Shown: positions 15,582 through 24,715, numbered from the stretch's first letter. The stretch is DNA of 46,631 nt from Rhodocyclaceae bacterium (GCA_030682175.1 JAUXOM010000010.1:1-46631), one strand, 5' to 3'. Numbers and translations: made by a program. The notes: generated from the letters alone by a model not told the origin.

Positions 15582-16597
15582 GAGAAATGGTCGTAGCCGC
15601 GTCGTGCGATGTCAAGCGCTTGGCCGGCCGGGTCAAAAACGCTGAGTCCGGAGCCGCTTTCTATCGTGCCGATGCGGGCCAGCGGCAGCGCCAGGCTTGT
15701 GCTCAGTGCCGCGACTTCGGCATGGCGTGCCGCCGGCACCGTAAACACCAGTTCGTAGTCATCGCCACCGGCGAGATAAGAATCTCTTTCAATAGTCGGC
15801 GCTGGCAGGACGGCGGGTTGCAGGCGCGCAGCAACGTTCGAGGCTTTCAGAATATGACCGAGGTCGGCCAGCAGGCCGTCGGACACATCGATGGCCGCCG
15901 TTGCCAGCCCCCGCAAGGCCAGCCCCAGCGCCACGCGCGGCTGCGGGCGGTGCAGGGCGGCCAGGCAGTCGGTGAGCGCTGGCTCACTCAGCACCGTGCG
16001 ACCTTGCAGATGGGCCAGGCCCAGCGCGGCGCGGCCAGGGTGGCCGGAAACCCAGATTTCGTCGCCGACCGCTGCCCCGGAGCGCAGCAACGCGGTGCCC
16101 GTCGGCACCTCGCCGAAGATTGTTACGCAGAAAACCCGTGGGCCCGGGAAACACGCCGGGCCGCCCCAAGTGTTTCCCTGCCCCCTGGGGGGAGGACGCT
16201 GCAGAGCAGCGTCTACGGGGGGGGACTTGGTGGTATCGCCGCCGATGACGTCGATGCCGAAAGAGTCCGCGCAGGCGAAGAAGCCCTGCGCGAACTTCTC
16301 GATCCACGCCTCATTGGCTTCGGGCAGCGCGGCCGCCAGCAACGCCCAGCGCGGTAGCGCACCCATTGCGGCCAGGTCGGAGACATTGACGGCCAATGTC
16401 TTCCAGCCGAGGTCTGCCGGATCGGTATCGGGCAAAAAGTGCGTGCCGGCCATCAGCATATCGGTGGAGATCACCAGTTCGCAGCCAGGCGAAGGACGCA
16501 CGATGGCGCCGTCATCGCCGACGCCGAGCACGGTGTGCGCCGGGTCACGCGGAGCGCGCCGGAAATAGCGGTCGATCAGGGCAAACTCGGAGGGCAT
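15578..16597 (-). CDS. thiL: Thiamine-monophosphate kinase with in-frame repeat insertion
   Basis: The 339-residue product phosphorylates thiamine monophosphate to the diphosphate cofactor. It starts MPSEFALIDRYF and shows GVGDDGAIV, STDMLMAGTHFL, LAVNVSDLAAMGA, IDVIGGDTTKS, AIDVSDGLLADLGHIL and AGGDDYELVFTVP. After GGDTTKS the usual continuation CVTIFGEVPTG is delayed by about 30 residues (PPVDAALQRPPP onward) encoded by a family B repeat; a family A unit at 15792-15815 lies in the C-terminal half. The ATG at 16597 matches the family start; longer frames reach back into nusB. It is 13 bp after nusB. Confidence 0.94.
   Translation of the reverse strand: MPSEFALIDRYFRRAPRDPAHTVLGVGDDGAIVRPSPGCELVISTDMLMAGTHFLPDTDPADLGWKTLAVNVSDLAAMGALPRWALLAAALPEANEAWIEKFAQGFFACADSFGIDVIGGDTTKSPPVDAALQRPPPRGQGNTWGGPACFPGPRVFCVTIFGEVPTGTALLRSGAAVGDEIWVSGHPGRAALGLAHLQGRTVLSEPALTDCLAALHRPQPRVALGLALRGLATAAIDVSDGLLADLGHILKASNVAARLQPAVLPAPTIERDSYLAGGDDYELVFTVPAARHAEVAALSTSLALPLARIGTIESGSGLSVFDPAGQALDIARRGYDHFS
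15792..15815 (+). repeat. Family A short repeat in thiL
   Basis: ATAGTCGGCGCTGGC followed by AGGACGGCG matches the 24-25 bp family A consensus at all but one or two positions. It is translated on the minus strand as AVLPAPTI within ThiL. Confidence 0.7.
16153..16232. repeat. Family B element inserted in frame in thiL
   Basis: The left core CGGGCCGCCCCAAG (about 16157-16170) is followed by a dyad containing CCCCCTGGGGGG (about 16181-16192) and by GACGCTGC-AGA-GCAGCGTC (16195-16213), an 8-bp perfect hairpin. It interrupts the conserved GGDTT...TIFGE region of ThiL without breaking the frame. Confidence 0.78.
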
Positions 16598-16610
16598 GCC
16601 GCGCCTGCCG

Positions 16611-17093
16611 TTACTTTGCGGTGATTTCGTGCGGCCGCAATTCCGGCACCAGCTTGTCGATGACGCCATTGACGAACTTGTGGCCATCGGTGCCGCCGTA
16701 GGATTTCGTCAGTTCGATGGCTTCGTTGATGACGACCCGGTAGGGCGTTTCGGGATGATGCTTCAGTTCGCAGGCGGCGATCAGCAGGATGCTGCGCTCG
16801 ACCGGCGATACCTCCGCCCAGGGCCGCTCGATATGCGGTTCAAGCAGTGCCTGCAAGGCGGCGGCGTCGCTCAGCACGCCATCGAGCAGGCTGTCGTACA
16901 GCTCGCGATTGACCCGGTCGAAACCGGCGACGGATTCGGACTGGGCAATGATGGCCGCCGCATCCTGGCCGCCGACGAGATGCTGATAGAGCCCCTGGAC
17001 GACGAATTCGCGCGCGCGATGACGCGGCGAAGTGGGCGGCTTGCCGCTGCCACCCCTGCCGCGATTTGCTCCGGTCGTGACGTCCGCGCTCAC
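16611..17093 (-). CDS. nusB: Transcription antitermination factor NusB, GTG start
   Basis: The 160-residue helical RNA-binding protein acts with NusE in rRNA antitermination. Core motifs are [71 protein letters not shown] (given here as landmarks: [31 protein letters not shown]). The N-terminus has a basic, Gly-rich extension. I chose the GTG at 17091-17093, whose GTGA overlaps the ribH stop, rather than the longer frame running into ribH. Confidence 0.93.
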   Translation of the reverse strand: MSADVTTGANRGRGGSGKPPTSPRHRAREFVVQGLYQHLVGGQDAAAIIAQSESVAGFDRVNRELYDSLLDGVLSDAAALQALLEPHIERPWAEVSPVERSILLIAACELKHHPETPYRVVINEAIELTKSYGGTDGHKFVNGVIDKLVPELRPHEITAK

Positions 17094-17596
17094 TTGACCG
17101 CTTTCAGCAGATTCGCCATTTCGACCGCGCACTGGGCGGCTTCCATGCCCTTCTGGTGCATGCGCACCAGCGCCTGGTCGTCGTTCTCGACGGTCAGCAC
17201 GGCGTTGGCAATCGGAACGCCGGTGGTCAGCTGCACATCGGTGACGCCGCGCGCCGACTCGTTCGAGACGATTTCAAAATGGTAGGTCTCGCCGCGGATC
17301 ACGCAGCCCAGCGCCACCAGCGCATTGAACTTGCCGCTTTGCGCCATCGTCTGCAGCGTCAGCGGAATTTCCAGCGCACCCGGCACATTGACCAGCGTGA
17401 TGGCGGACGAGGCCACGCCGAGGCGGCGCAATTCCTGGCAACAACCCGCCAGCAGTCCCTCGCCAACTTCGCGGTTGAAGCGCGCCATGACGACGCCGAT
17501 CGTCAGCCCGGCACCGCTCAGGTCGGACTCGATCTCGCGCAGGTCGGCACAGCGTTCGCTGGGCGCGGGGGCGCTGGTATTCGGGATATAGGTCAT
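17090..17596 (-). CDS. ribH: 6,7-dimethyl-8-ribityllumazine synthase
   Basis: The 168-residue product condenses 3,4-dihydroxy-2-butanone 4-phosphate with the ribitylaminopyrimidine in riboflavin synthesis. Motifs: [48 protein letters not shown] (catalytic His), [19 protein letters not shown] and [20 protein letters not shown]. The ATG at 17596 fits; the frame upstream is repeat. It is the second gene after ribBX and overlaps nusB by four bases. Confidence 0.96.
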   Translation of the reverse strand: MTYIPNTSAPAPSERCADLREIESDLSGAGLTIGVVMARFNREVGEGLLAGCCQELRRLGVASSAITLVNVPGALEIPLTLQTMAQSGKFNALVALGCVIRGETYHFEIVSNESARGVTDVQLTTGVPIANAVLTVENDDQALVRMHQKGMEAAQCAVEMANLLKAVK

Positions 17597-17688
17597 GATT
17601 CTGCCTCCTGAAGTGCCGTCCCGCAGGAGCTCATTTGCCAAATGAGCTCCCCCGTGGGGGCGGTGAATGTAGTGAGCGTGGAGGCCAT
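17597..17688. repeat. Family B-like spacer with a near-perfect hairpin between ribBX and ribH
   Basis: GGAGCTCATTTG (17626-17637) and CAAATGAGCTCC (17639-17650) are exact inverted repeats one base apart, giving a long stem with a small loop; CCCCG-TGGGGG follows. The right end GAGCGTGGAGGCCAT (about 17677-17691) is the family B right end with one substitution. In the ribBX-ribH mRNA it would be a strong intercistronic hairpin. Confidence 0.72.
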
Positions 17689-18783
17689 TCAGGCTTCCTC
17701 GGGAGAAAGATAGCCGCACACTTCGAGGCCGAAGCCGGCCATGCTCGGCATCTTGCGCGGGCTGGCCAGCAGCTTCATCTTGCCGACGCCGAGTTCGCGC
17801 AGAATCTGCGCGCCGATGCCATACAGACGCGGGTCCCATTTCTGTGCCGGATGGGCTTCGTCGGTATGCAGGGCATCGAGCAGGCCGGCGCCGGTCTCGT
17901 TGCGATGCAGCAGCACGACCACGCCGCAGTCGGCACGGGCGATGGCCTGCATGGCCTGATCGACGGTGAAGGTATGGCGGCGGCTCTTGCAGTCGAGGAA
18001 GTCGAGCACCGACACCGGTTCATGCACGCGAACTAAGGTTTCAAGCTCTGGACGAATCGCGCCGCGCGTCAGGGTCAGATGCACGTCGCCGCTGGTCTGG
18101 TCGCGGAAGGCGCGCAGCCGGAAACTGCCGTGCGTACAGACGACTTCCTTGTCGGCCACGCATTCGACGAGCTTCTCGTTTTCCGAACGGTAGTGGATCA
18201 GGTCGAGGATGGTGCCGATCTTCAGTCCATGTTCTTTCGCGAACTCCAGCAGGTCGGGCAGGCGCGCCATCGTGCCGTCGTCCTTGAGGATTTCGCAGAT
18301 CACGGCGGCCGGCTCGCAGCCCGCCATTTGCGCGAGGTCGCAGCCGGCCTCGGTGTGGCCGGCGCGCACCAGCACGCCGCCCTTTTGCGCCATCAGCGGG
18401 AAAATGTGGCCGGGCTGGACGATGTCCGCGGGCGTTGCATTCTTCGCCACGGCGGCCTGCACGGTGCGCGAGCGGTCTTGCGCCGAAATGCCGGTGGTGA
18501 CACCCTCGGTCGCCTCGATCGACATCGTGAAGGCGGTGCCGTGCTGCGCCTTGTTGTCCTTCACCATCAATGGCAGGTCGAGTTGCAGGCAGCGACTCTC
18601 GGTGAGCGTCAGGCAGATCAGGCCACGGCCAAATTTGGCCATGAAGTTGATTGCCTCGGGGGTCACATGTTCGGCCGCCAGGACGAGGTCGCCCTCGTTT
18701 TCGCGATCCTCCTCATCGACGAGGATCACCATGCGGCCGGCGCGCATGTCGGCAACGATTTCTAGGACGGGGCTGATGGTCAT
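17689..18783 (-). CDS. ribB: 3,4-dihydroxy-2-butanone 4-phosphate synthase with degenerate GTP cyclohydrolase II domain (RibBX type)
   Basis: The 364-residue product makes the four-carbon riboflavin precursor from ribulose 5-phosphate. The N-terminal ~200 residues hold the RibB motifs [69 protein letters not shown] and [11 protein letters not shown]. The C-terminal half has the GTP cyclohydrolase II fold remnants ([35 protein letters not shown]), but the SECLTGD and CDCG zinc ligands and the usual RQEGRGIGL loop are missing. This matches the RibBX arrangement of many Proteobacteria, in which the second domain is catalytically dead. No FMN riboswitch is possible in the 45-bp upstream gap. Confidence 0.93.
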   Translation of the reverse strand: MTISPVLEIVADMRAGRMVILVDEEDRENEGDLVLAAEHVTPEAINFMAKFGRGLICLTLTESRCLQLDLPLMVKDNKAQHGTAFTMSIEATEGVTTGISAQDRSRTVQAAVAKNATPADIVQPGHIFPLMAQKGGVLVRAGHTEAGCDLAQMAGCEPAAVICEILKDDGTMARLPDLLEFAKEHGLKIGTILDLIHYRSENEKLVECVADKEVVCTHGSFRLRAFRDQTSGDVHLTLTRGAIRPELETLVRVHEPVSVLDFLDCKSRRHTFTVDQAMQAIARADCGVVVLLHRNETGAGLLDALHTDEAHPAQKWDPRLYGIGAQILRELGVGKMKLLASPRKMPSMAGFGLEVCGYLSPEEA

Positions 18784-18828
18784 GAAGGCAGGTCTCTTTA
18801 ACGGTTCTATTCCGCGGGGCCGCGCATT

Positions 18829-21800
18829 TTACGCCGGGTCGCCCGAGTTTTCGCTGGCCACGCCGGGCGGCCCTTCCAGCCAGGCTTCCGGCGCGCGCCG
18901 CAGGTCCAGCGTCTGCGGGTAATCCGGATTGCGGCCCTCGTGGCGCACGTGCATGGGGCCGGGTGTGTGACCGTGATTCCAGAAGCGTGCCACGCGGCGC
19001 GCCTCGGCCTCGTTGGCGTTGACCGGGAAGCTGTCGTAGTTGCGGCCGCCGGGATGGGCGACGTGATAAGTGCAGCCGCCGATCGAGCGGCCGCTCCAGC
19101 TGTCCACCAGATCGAACACCAGCGGTGCCTGCACGCCGATGGTCGGATGCAGGCCGGAGGGCGGGCACCAGGCGCGATAGCGCAAGCCGGCGACATACTC
19201 GCCGCGGATGCCGGTGGCGGTCAGCGGCAGCGGGCGGCCATTGCAGGTAACGCTGTGGCGGGTGTCGTTCATGTTGCGCACCTTGACCTGCAGGCGCTCG
19301 ACCGAGGAATCGACATAGCGCGCCGTCCCGCCAGCGCCGACTTCTTCGCCGAGCACATGCCAGGGTTCGATGGCCTGGCGCAACTCGATTTCGATGCCGT
19401 GATAGACGACGGTGCCGTAACGCGGAAAACGGAATTCGAGGAAGGGTGCAAACCAGTCGAAGGCAAAAGCGTAACCGGCGCGCTGCAAATCGAGCACCAC
19501 GTCGTGCAGGTCCTGTGCCACGTAATGCGGCAACATGAAACGATCATGCAGTTCGGTGCCCCAGCGCATCAGGCTGCCCTGATGGGGCTTTTGCCAGAAA
19601 CGCGCCACCAGCGCCCGCAGCAGCAGCATCTGCAGCAGGGACATCTGTGCATGGGGCGGCATCTCGAAGCCGCGGAACTCGACGAGCCCGAGCCGCCCGG
19701 TGGCGCTGTCGGGCGAATACAGCTTGTCGATGCAGAACTCGGCGCGATGCGTGTTGCCGGAAAGATCGACCAGCAGGTTGCGCAACAGTCGATCGACCAG
19801 CCAGGGCTGCAGCGACTCCTCACCCGCCTTGAGCTTTTCCGCCATCTGCTGGAAGGCGATCTCCAGCTCGTAAAGGCTTTCGTGGCGTGCCTCGTCAACC
19901 CGTGGCGCCTGGCTGGTCGGGCCGATGAACAGGCCGGAGAACAGGTAGGAAAGCGCCGGATGGTTCTGCCAGTAGCCGATCAGGCTCATCAGCAAATCGG
20001 GCCGCCGCAGGCAGGGTGAATCGGCGGGAGAGGCCGCGCCGAGCGTGACATGATTGCCGCCGCCGGTGCCGGTGTGGCGACCGTCGAGCATGAACTTTTC
20101 GGCGCCGAGGCGGGTCAGGCGCGCTTCTTCATAGAGCGTGAAGGTGTTCTCCACCAGCTGCGGCCAGCTGCTGGCGGGATGGATGTTGACCTCGATCACG
20201 CCGGGGTCGGGCGTGATGCGGAATTCCTTGAGGCGCGGGTCGCTGGGCGGCGTGTAGCCCTCCAGCCGCAGGGGCAGCTTGAGCGCGGCGGCGGTGGTTT
20301 CGATCGCCGTCAGCAGGGTGACGAAATCTTCCAGCAGGGGCACGGGCGGCAGAAAGACGCACAGCACGCCGTCGCGCACTTCCGCGCACAGGGCGGTGTG
20401 GATGATTTCCCTGGGATCGTAGGCGGCCCGGGGTTTCGCTTTGGGCGGCTTCTCCGCCGCGACATCAGGCAGGGGCCCGGGCGTATCGAAGGGATCGCGG
20501 CCGAGGTCTTCTTCCTGGTCCGCGGGCGCCACCCAGGGCAGTGAGGCCAAGGGCAGCCGCAGGCCGAGCGGCGAATCGCCGGGAATCAGATACAGATGTT
20601 CGCGCCGCAGCGGCCAGGGGCTGGAGCGGAAGCGGGCCGAAAAGTCGGCGTGACCGGAGGGAATCCCCGTGGGGCTGGCCGGACGGCGTTTTTTCGCCGC
20701 TGGCAGGGCTTTTAGCGGCAGCACGTAACCCGCTGGCGCGCCGAGGTCGCGCTCGATCAGTTTCGCCACGCGACGGCGTTCGTCGGCCTGCTTCAGGTCG
20801 AACTTGAGCGGGTCGAAATTTTCCGGCCAGCGCTGTTCCGCGTCGATGATGCGGGTGACGTCCTCGTAGGCGAGGATGATGAAGCTGTCATCCAGCGCGA
20901 TTTCCTGCGCGAGCCGCTGCATGAAGCGCAAGCCATCCGCGCTGGTCTGCGCGCCGCCGGCATCGGTGGTGACGAGGAGCCGGCGGTTTTGCCACAAGGG
21001 CTTGCCGTCGGTGCGCCAGTAACAGCCCAGCGCCCAGCGCGGCAGGGGCTCGCCGGGATACCACTTGCCCTGGCCATAATGCAGCATGGCGCCGGGCGCG
21101 AAGTGGCCCTGCAAGCGGTTGAGCAAGGCGTCGGCGAGCTCGAGCTTTTTCTCCGAAAGCGCGGTGAAATTCCACTCGGCCCCCTCCATGTCGTCGATCG
21201 AGACAAAGGTCGGTTCGCCGCCCATCGTCAGGCGCACGTCATGCCTGGCCAGTTCGGCATCCACCTGATGGCCGAGATCGAGCACCGCCTGCCATTGCGC
21301 TTCGGTGTAGGGTTGGGTGACGCGCGGGTCTTCGTGAATGCGCGTGACCTGCATGGAAAAATCGAAATGGGTCGTGCATACCTCCGTGCCGCCGATCACC
21401 GGTGCCGCCGAGGCGGGCTGTGCCGTGCAGGCCAGCGGAATGTGGCCTTCGCCGGCCAGCAGGCCCGAGGTCGGATCGAGGCCGATCCAGCCGGCGCCGG
21501 GGATGAACACTTCCGTCCAGGCATGCAGGTCGGTGAAATCGTGATCGGTGCCGGAGGGGCCGTCGAGTGCCTTGACGTCGGCTTTCAACTGGATCAGGTA
21601 GCCCGAGGCGAAGCGTGCCGCGAGGCCGAGGTGGCGCAAAACCTGCACCAGCAGCCAGGCCGAATCGCGACAGGAGCCGCGCTTCAGTTCCAGGGTTTCT
21701 TCCGGCGTTTGCACCCCCGCTTCGAGACGCACGATGTAACCGACATCCTGCAGCACGCGCTGGTTGATGCCGACCAGCATGTCGATGGTGCGCATCTCCT

Positions 21801-22221
21801 GGCCGAGCAGTTCCTGGCGGGTGCGGGAAATCCAGTCGGCCAGCAGGGGGGTGGCGGCGTCGACTTCAAGATAGGGGCCCAGCTCGCGCTTCAGGCCGTC
21901 CGGGTAGGTGAATGGGAAATTTTCGGCAGTTGCATCGATGAAAAAGTCGAAGGGGTTGATCACCGTCATGTCGGCGACCAGATCGACCGTGATTTCCAGC
22001 GCTGCGGCCTTTTCCGGAAAGACCAGGCGCGCAACCCAGTTGCCGAAGGGATCCTGTTGCCAATTGAGAAAATGTCCGGCCGGTGCGACGTGCAGCGAAT
22101 AGCCGTGTATGGGCGTGCGGCTGTGGGCCGCCGGCCGCAGTCTTACCTCGTGCGGAAAGAGCGAGACAGACCGGTCAAAGGCGTAACGGGTGATATGCCG
22201 AAGGGCGACGCGGATGGACAT
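18829..22221 (-). CDS. Transglutaminase-like / DUF2126 giant protein
   Basis: The 1130-residue product begins with a bacterial transglutaminase N-terminal domain (residues ~1-90), then a papain-like transglutaminase core with the triad Cys184 (RGSCRDSAW), His233 (DLHAWTEVFIPG) and Asp249 (GWIGLDPTSGL). Residues ~290-1110 form a DUF2126 region, with landmarks TMGGEPTFVSIDDMEGAEWN, HYGQGKWYPGEPLPRWALG, RHTGTGGGNHVTLG and RFMLPHYVAQDLHDVV. It belongs to a family found next to Anbu, alpha-E and ATP-grasp genes and predicted to handle peptide or isopeptide bonds; the substrate is unknown. It contains a long family A repeat (20640-20688) translated as SPTGIPSGHADFSARF, and a short one at 19321-19343. 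The stop lies 45 bp from ribBX. Confidence 0.93.
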   Translation of the reverse strand: MSIRVALRHITRYAFDRSVSLFPHEVRLRPAAHSRTPIHGYSLHVAPAGHFLNWQQDPFGNWVARLVFPEKAAALEITVDLVADMTVINPFDFFIDATAENFPFTYPDGLKRELGPYLEVDAATPLLADWISRTRQELLGQEMRTIDMLVGINQRVLQDVGYIVRLEAGVQTPEETLELKRGSCRDSAWLLVQVLRHLGLAARFASGYLIQLKADVKALDGPSGTDHDFTDLHAWTEVFIPGAGWIGLDPTSGLLAGEGHIPLACTAQPASAAPVIGGTEVCTTHFDFSMQVTRIHEDPRVTQPYTEAQWQAVLDLGHQVDAELARHDVRLTMGGEPTFVSIDDMEGAEWNFTALSEKKLELADALLNRLQGHFAPGAMLHYGQGKWYPGEPLPRWALGCYWRTDGKPLWQNRRLLVTTDAGGAQTSADGLRFMQRLAQEIALDDSFIILAYEDVTRIIDAEQRWPENFDPLKFDLKQADERRRVAKLIERDLGAPAGYVLPLKALPAAKKRRPASPTGIPSGHADFSARFRSSPWPLRREHLYLIPGDSPLGLRLPLASLPWVAPADQEEDLGRDPFDTPGPLPDVAAEKPPKAKPRAAYDPREIIHTALCAEVRDGVLCVFLPPVPLLEDFVTLLTAIETTAAALKLPLRLEGYTPPSDPRLKEFRITPDPGVIEVNIHPASSWPQLVENTFTLYEEARLTRLGAEKFMLDGRHTGTGGGNHVTLGAASPADSPCLRRPDLLMSLIGYWQNHPALSYLFSGLFIGPTSQAPRVDEARHESLYELEIAFQQMAEKLKAGEESLQPWLVDRLLRNLLVDLSGNTHRAEFCIDKLYSPDSATGRLGLVEFRGFEMPPHAQMSLLQMLLLRALVARFWQKPHQGSLMRWGTELHDRFMLPHYVAQDLHDVVLDLQRAGYAFAFDWFAPFLEFRFPRYGTVVYHGIEIELRQAIEPWHVLGEEVGAGGTARYVDSSVERLQVKVRNMNDTRHSVTCNGRPLPLTATGIRGEYVAGLRYRAWCPPSGLHPTIGVQAPLVFDLVDSWSGRSIGGCTYHVAHPGGRNYDSFPVNANEAEARRVARFWNHGHTPGPMHVRHEGRNPDYPQTLDLRRAPEAWLEGPPGVASENSGDPA
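20640..20688 (+). repeat. Family A long-form repeat inside the DUF2126 gene
   Basis: The unit is AAAAGTCGGCG, then TGACCGGAGGGAATCCCC, GTGGGG, and CTGGCCGGACGGCG. It equals the short family A unit with about 24 bp inserted after GTCGGCG. The same long form occurs at 39885-39935 and, inverted, at 41693-41744. It is in frame and translated within a Pro/Ser-rich linker. Confidence 0.8.
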
Positions 22222-22305
22222 GGGCGGTAACCGAAAAAGAAAGTAACGGCAACCCCATGCAATGAACGTGCCGCAAGGCCGTCAGTCAGGGAAATGTCGT
22301 GGCGT

Positions 22306-23088
22306 TCAGGAACCCGAAGGGAAGCTGATGACGCGCTTCTCCTCGCCAGCATCAAAATTGTCGACTTCCCATTCGAAGCGCGGCAGGCCCTGCAAGGCCT
22401 GCATCAGGCCTTCGTTCCAGCGCTCCGACAATTGGCGGGCGAAGGGATCGTCTTCGCTGAAATAAATGCGCCGGCCGGCATTGAGGCTGTCGCGCTGATA
22501 GAGCAGCAATTCGACCGGAGGGCCGACGGTGACGTTGCTGCGGATGGTCGAGTTCATCGACACCAGCGCGCAACGCGCCGCCCGCTCGAGAGAGACTTCG
22601 CGCTTGATGACGCGGTCGAGGATGGGCTTGCCGTACTTGATCTCGCCGATCTGCAGAAAGGGGTGCTCGGCCGACTCGTGGATGTAGTTGCCCTGCGGGT
22701 AGACCATGAACATTTCAGGCGCCTGGCCGGCAATCTGCCCGGCGAAGACGAAGGTGGCCTCGAAATTGGTGGTGCCGGTGTCGCGCGTGGAGTGCAGTTT
22801 CTGCACCTGCGTGCTGATCATGCCGAGATAGTCGGCCGCCTCCTGCATGGAGTTGACCGATAGCAGGTTGGGCAGCAGCGCGGCGGCCACATCGCCGTTG
22901 AGTTTCTTGATGACGGCCTGGGTCGTGGCCAGGTTGCCGGCGGAAAGCAGCACGAAGAATCGCTCACCCGGCCAGACGAAGCTGTGCATCTTCGAATAGA
23001 CGCTGACGTTGTCGGTGCCCGCGTTGGTGCGCGAATCGGAGCAGAGGACAAGGCCCTCATTGATATTGATGGCAAGGCAGTAGGTCAT
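22306..23088 (-). CDS. Proteasome-like peptidase Anbu (ancestral beta subunit)
   Basis: The 260-residue product is a 20S-proteasome/HslV-fold N-terminal nucleophile hydrolase. It begins MTYCLAININEGLVLCSDSRTNAG; removal of Met1 would expose Thr2 as nucleophile, and the Asp-Ser-Arg-Thr strand is the conserved NTN pocket. Further family features are RFFVLLSAGNLATTQAV, FVFAGQIAGQAPEMFMVYPQGN and YGKPILDRVIKREVSLERAARCALVSMNSTIRSNVTVG. Anbu proteins assemble into open rings or spirals in species studied, with no known substrate. It is 84 bp upstream of the transglutaminase gene on the same strand and divergent from the ATP-grasp gene over 175 bp. Confidence 0.93.
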   Translation of the reverse strand: MTYCLAININEGLVLCSDSRTNAGTDNVSVYSKMHSFVWPGERFFVLLSAGNLATTQAVIKKLNGDVAAALLPNLLSVNSMQEAADYLGMISTQVQKLHSTRDTGTTNFEATFVFAGQIAGQAPEMFMVYPQGNYIHESAEHPFLQIGEIKYGKPILDRVIKREVSLERAARCALVSMNSTIRSNVTVGPPVELLLYQRDSLNAGRRIYFSEDDPFARQLSERWNEGLMQALQGLPRFEWEVDNFDAGEEKRVISFPSGS

Positions 23089-23263
23089 TGGCGCAAATCA
23101 TGAATATGTCGTGCCCCATTGTAAACGCTCGCAGCCGGGATGCCGCGAGAAATGCCGCAAGGCCGTAAATTGCCCGGAATGGCGGGGCTGGTGCGTTTGT
23201 TGCATTGCCGGTAGGGGTAAGTGTATGCAACGTCCCCGCACCGCCAACGACACAGGAAACAAT
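23089..23263. promoter_or_regulatory. Divergent control region of the Anbu and ATP-grasp genes
   Basis: The 175-bp spacer separates the two arms of the island and must carry both promoters. I cannot pick a convincing -10/-35 pair. It contains TGCCGCAAGGCCGT at 23153-23166, the same 14-mer as at 22269-22282 on the other side of the Anbu gene, and a clear Shine-Dalgarno AGGAAAC (23254-23260) before the ATG at 23264. Confidence 0.5.
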
Positions 23264-24715
23264 ATGCCCATCAAGCTGCACGGTTATCCACAGCCTGATA
23301 TCTGCGACGAACTGCTCGACGCGGCACTGCAGCCGCGTCCGGCCGCGCGCGTGCTCTTCGACTACGTCAACCGCCTGGGCACCGCCGAACTCATGGCCCG
23401 CCGCGCAAGCGTGGACGCCGCCATCATGGCGATGGGCATTACCTTTACGGTCTATAGCGATGCGGGCAACATCGACCGCGTGTGGCCTTTCGACATCATT
23501 CCGCGCACCATGTCCTTGAAGGAATGGGCGCATATCGATGCCGGCCTCAAGCAGCGCCTGACCGCGCTCAACCTGTTCATCGACGACCTTTACAACGCCC
23601 AGCGCATCGTCAAGGATGGCGTGTTCCCGCTTGAGGTGCTGGCGGGTTCGCAGAATTTTCGCGCCCAGTGTCGCGGCTTGACGCCCCACTTTGGGGTCTG
23701 GGCGCATGTCTGCGGCACCGATCTGGTGCGCGACAAGGATGGCACGGTATACGTTCTCGAAGACAATCTGCGCGTTCCCTCCGGCGTCTCCTACATGCTG
23801 GAAAACCGCCAGCTCATGAAGCGCTTGTTCCCCGAGCTGTTCAAGTCGAGCGACATCCTGCCGGTGGATGACTATCCGACCCGGCTTTACGACACGCTGG
23901 CGGCGCTCTCGCCGCGCCCGGGCGAGCGCCCGGTCATTGTCGTGTTGACGCCCGGCATCTACAACTCGGCCTATTTCGAGCACAGCTATCTGGCGCAGAA
24001 GATGGGCGCGGTCCTGGTCGAGGGCTCCGACCTCGTCGTGCAGAGCGACGACTGCGTCTACATGAAGACGATCGCGGGGGTCAGTCGCGTCGATGTGATC
24101 TACCGGCGCGTCGATGACGATTTCCTTGATCCCGAAGCCTTCCGCCCCGACTCTTCGCTCGGCGTTCCCGGCCTGATGCGCGCCTGGCGCGCCGGCAAGG
24201 TCGGCATCGCGAACGCACCGGGCGCCGGCGTGGCCGATGACAAGGTGGTCTATACCTTTGTGCCGCAAATCATCAAGTATTACCTCGACCAGGACCCGCT
24301 CCTGCCCAATGTCCCGAGCTGGATGTGCATGTACGATGATCAGCGCGACCATGTGCTGGCCAATCTGGACAAGCTGGTGGTCAAACCGGCCAACGAGTCC
24401 GGCGGCTATGGGATGTTGATCGGACCGCGCGCCAGCGTCGAAGAGCGCCGGCAATTCGCCGACCTGATCCGCGCCAATCCGCGCAACTACATGGCGCAGC
24501 CGACCCTGTCGATTTCGACCGCGCCGACGCTGTTCGGCGACCGGTTCGAGCCGCGCCATATCGACCTGCGGCCTTTCGTGCTGCAATCGAAAGATCTCCA
24601 TGTCACCGCCGGCGGACTCACGCGCGTGGCGCTGCGCGCGGGTTCGCTGGTGGTCAACTCATCCCAGGGTGGCGGCAGCAAGGACACCTGGATCGTCAAT
24701 ACCCGGGAGGCATGA
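23264..24715 (+). CDS. Circularly permuted ATP-grasp type 2 protein (DUF404/DUF407 family)
   Basis: The 483-residue product is an ATP-grasp fold ligase of the circularly permuted class, expected to join a carboxylate to an amine through an acyl phosphate. Recognisable stretches are RTMSLKEWAHIDAGLKQR, LFIDDLYNAQRIVKDGVFP, VLEDNLRVPSGVSYMLENR, DVIYRRVDDDFLDPEAFRP, ANAPGAGVADDKVVYTFVPQ, LDKLVVKPANESGGYGMLIG (nucleotide-binding) and NSSQGGGSKDTWI at the end. The ATG at 23264 has a good AGGAAAC ribosome-binding site; longer in-frame starts lack one. The stop overlaps the alpha-E start (ATGATG), so the two are coupled. The natural substrate is not known. Confidence 0.93.
   Translation: MPIKLHGYPQPDICDELLDAALQPRPAARVLFDYVNRLGTAELMARRASVDAAIMAMGITFTVYSDAGNIDRVWPFDIIPRTMSLKEWAHIDAGLKQRLTALNLFIDDLYNAQRIVKDGVFPLEVLAGSQNFRAQCRGLTPHFGVWAHVCGTDLVRDKDGTVYVLEDNLRVPSGVSYMLENRQLMKRLFPELFKSSDILPVDDYPTRLYDTLAALSPRPGERPVIVVLTPGIYNSAYFEHSYLAQKMGAVLVEGSDLVVQSDDCVYMKTIAGVSRVDVIYRRVDDDFLDPEAFRPDSSLGVPGLMRAWRAGKVGIANAPGAGVADDKVVYTFVPQIIKYYLDQDPLLPNVPSWMCMYDDQRDHVLANLDKLVVKPANESGGYGMLIGPRASVEERRQFADLIRANPRNYMAQPTLSISTAPTLFGDRFEPRHIDLRPFVLQSKDLHVTAGGLTRVALRAGSLVVNSSQGGGSKDTWIVNTREA

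Noticed and set aside
18784-18828. FMN riboswitch upstream of ribBX
   Set aside because: Only 45 bp separate ribBX from the transglutaminase stop, too short for the element, and no RFN motif is seen.
20989-22230. 413-codon plus-strand frame opposite the transglutaminase gene
   Set aside because: It is antisense to the conserved transglutaminase core and has no recognisable motif.
23057-24601. 514-codon minus-strand frame opposite the ATP-grasp gene
   Set aside because: It is a shadow of the ATP-grasp coding sequence; there is no family resemblance and no ribosome-binding site.
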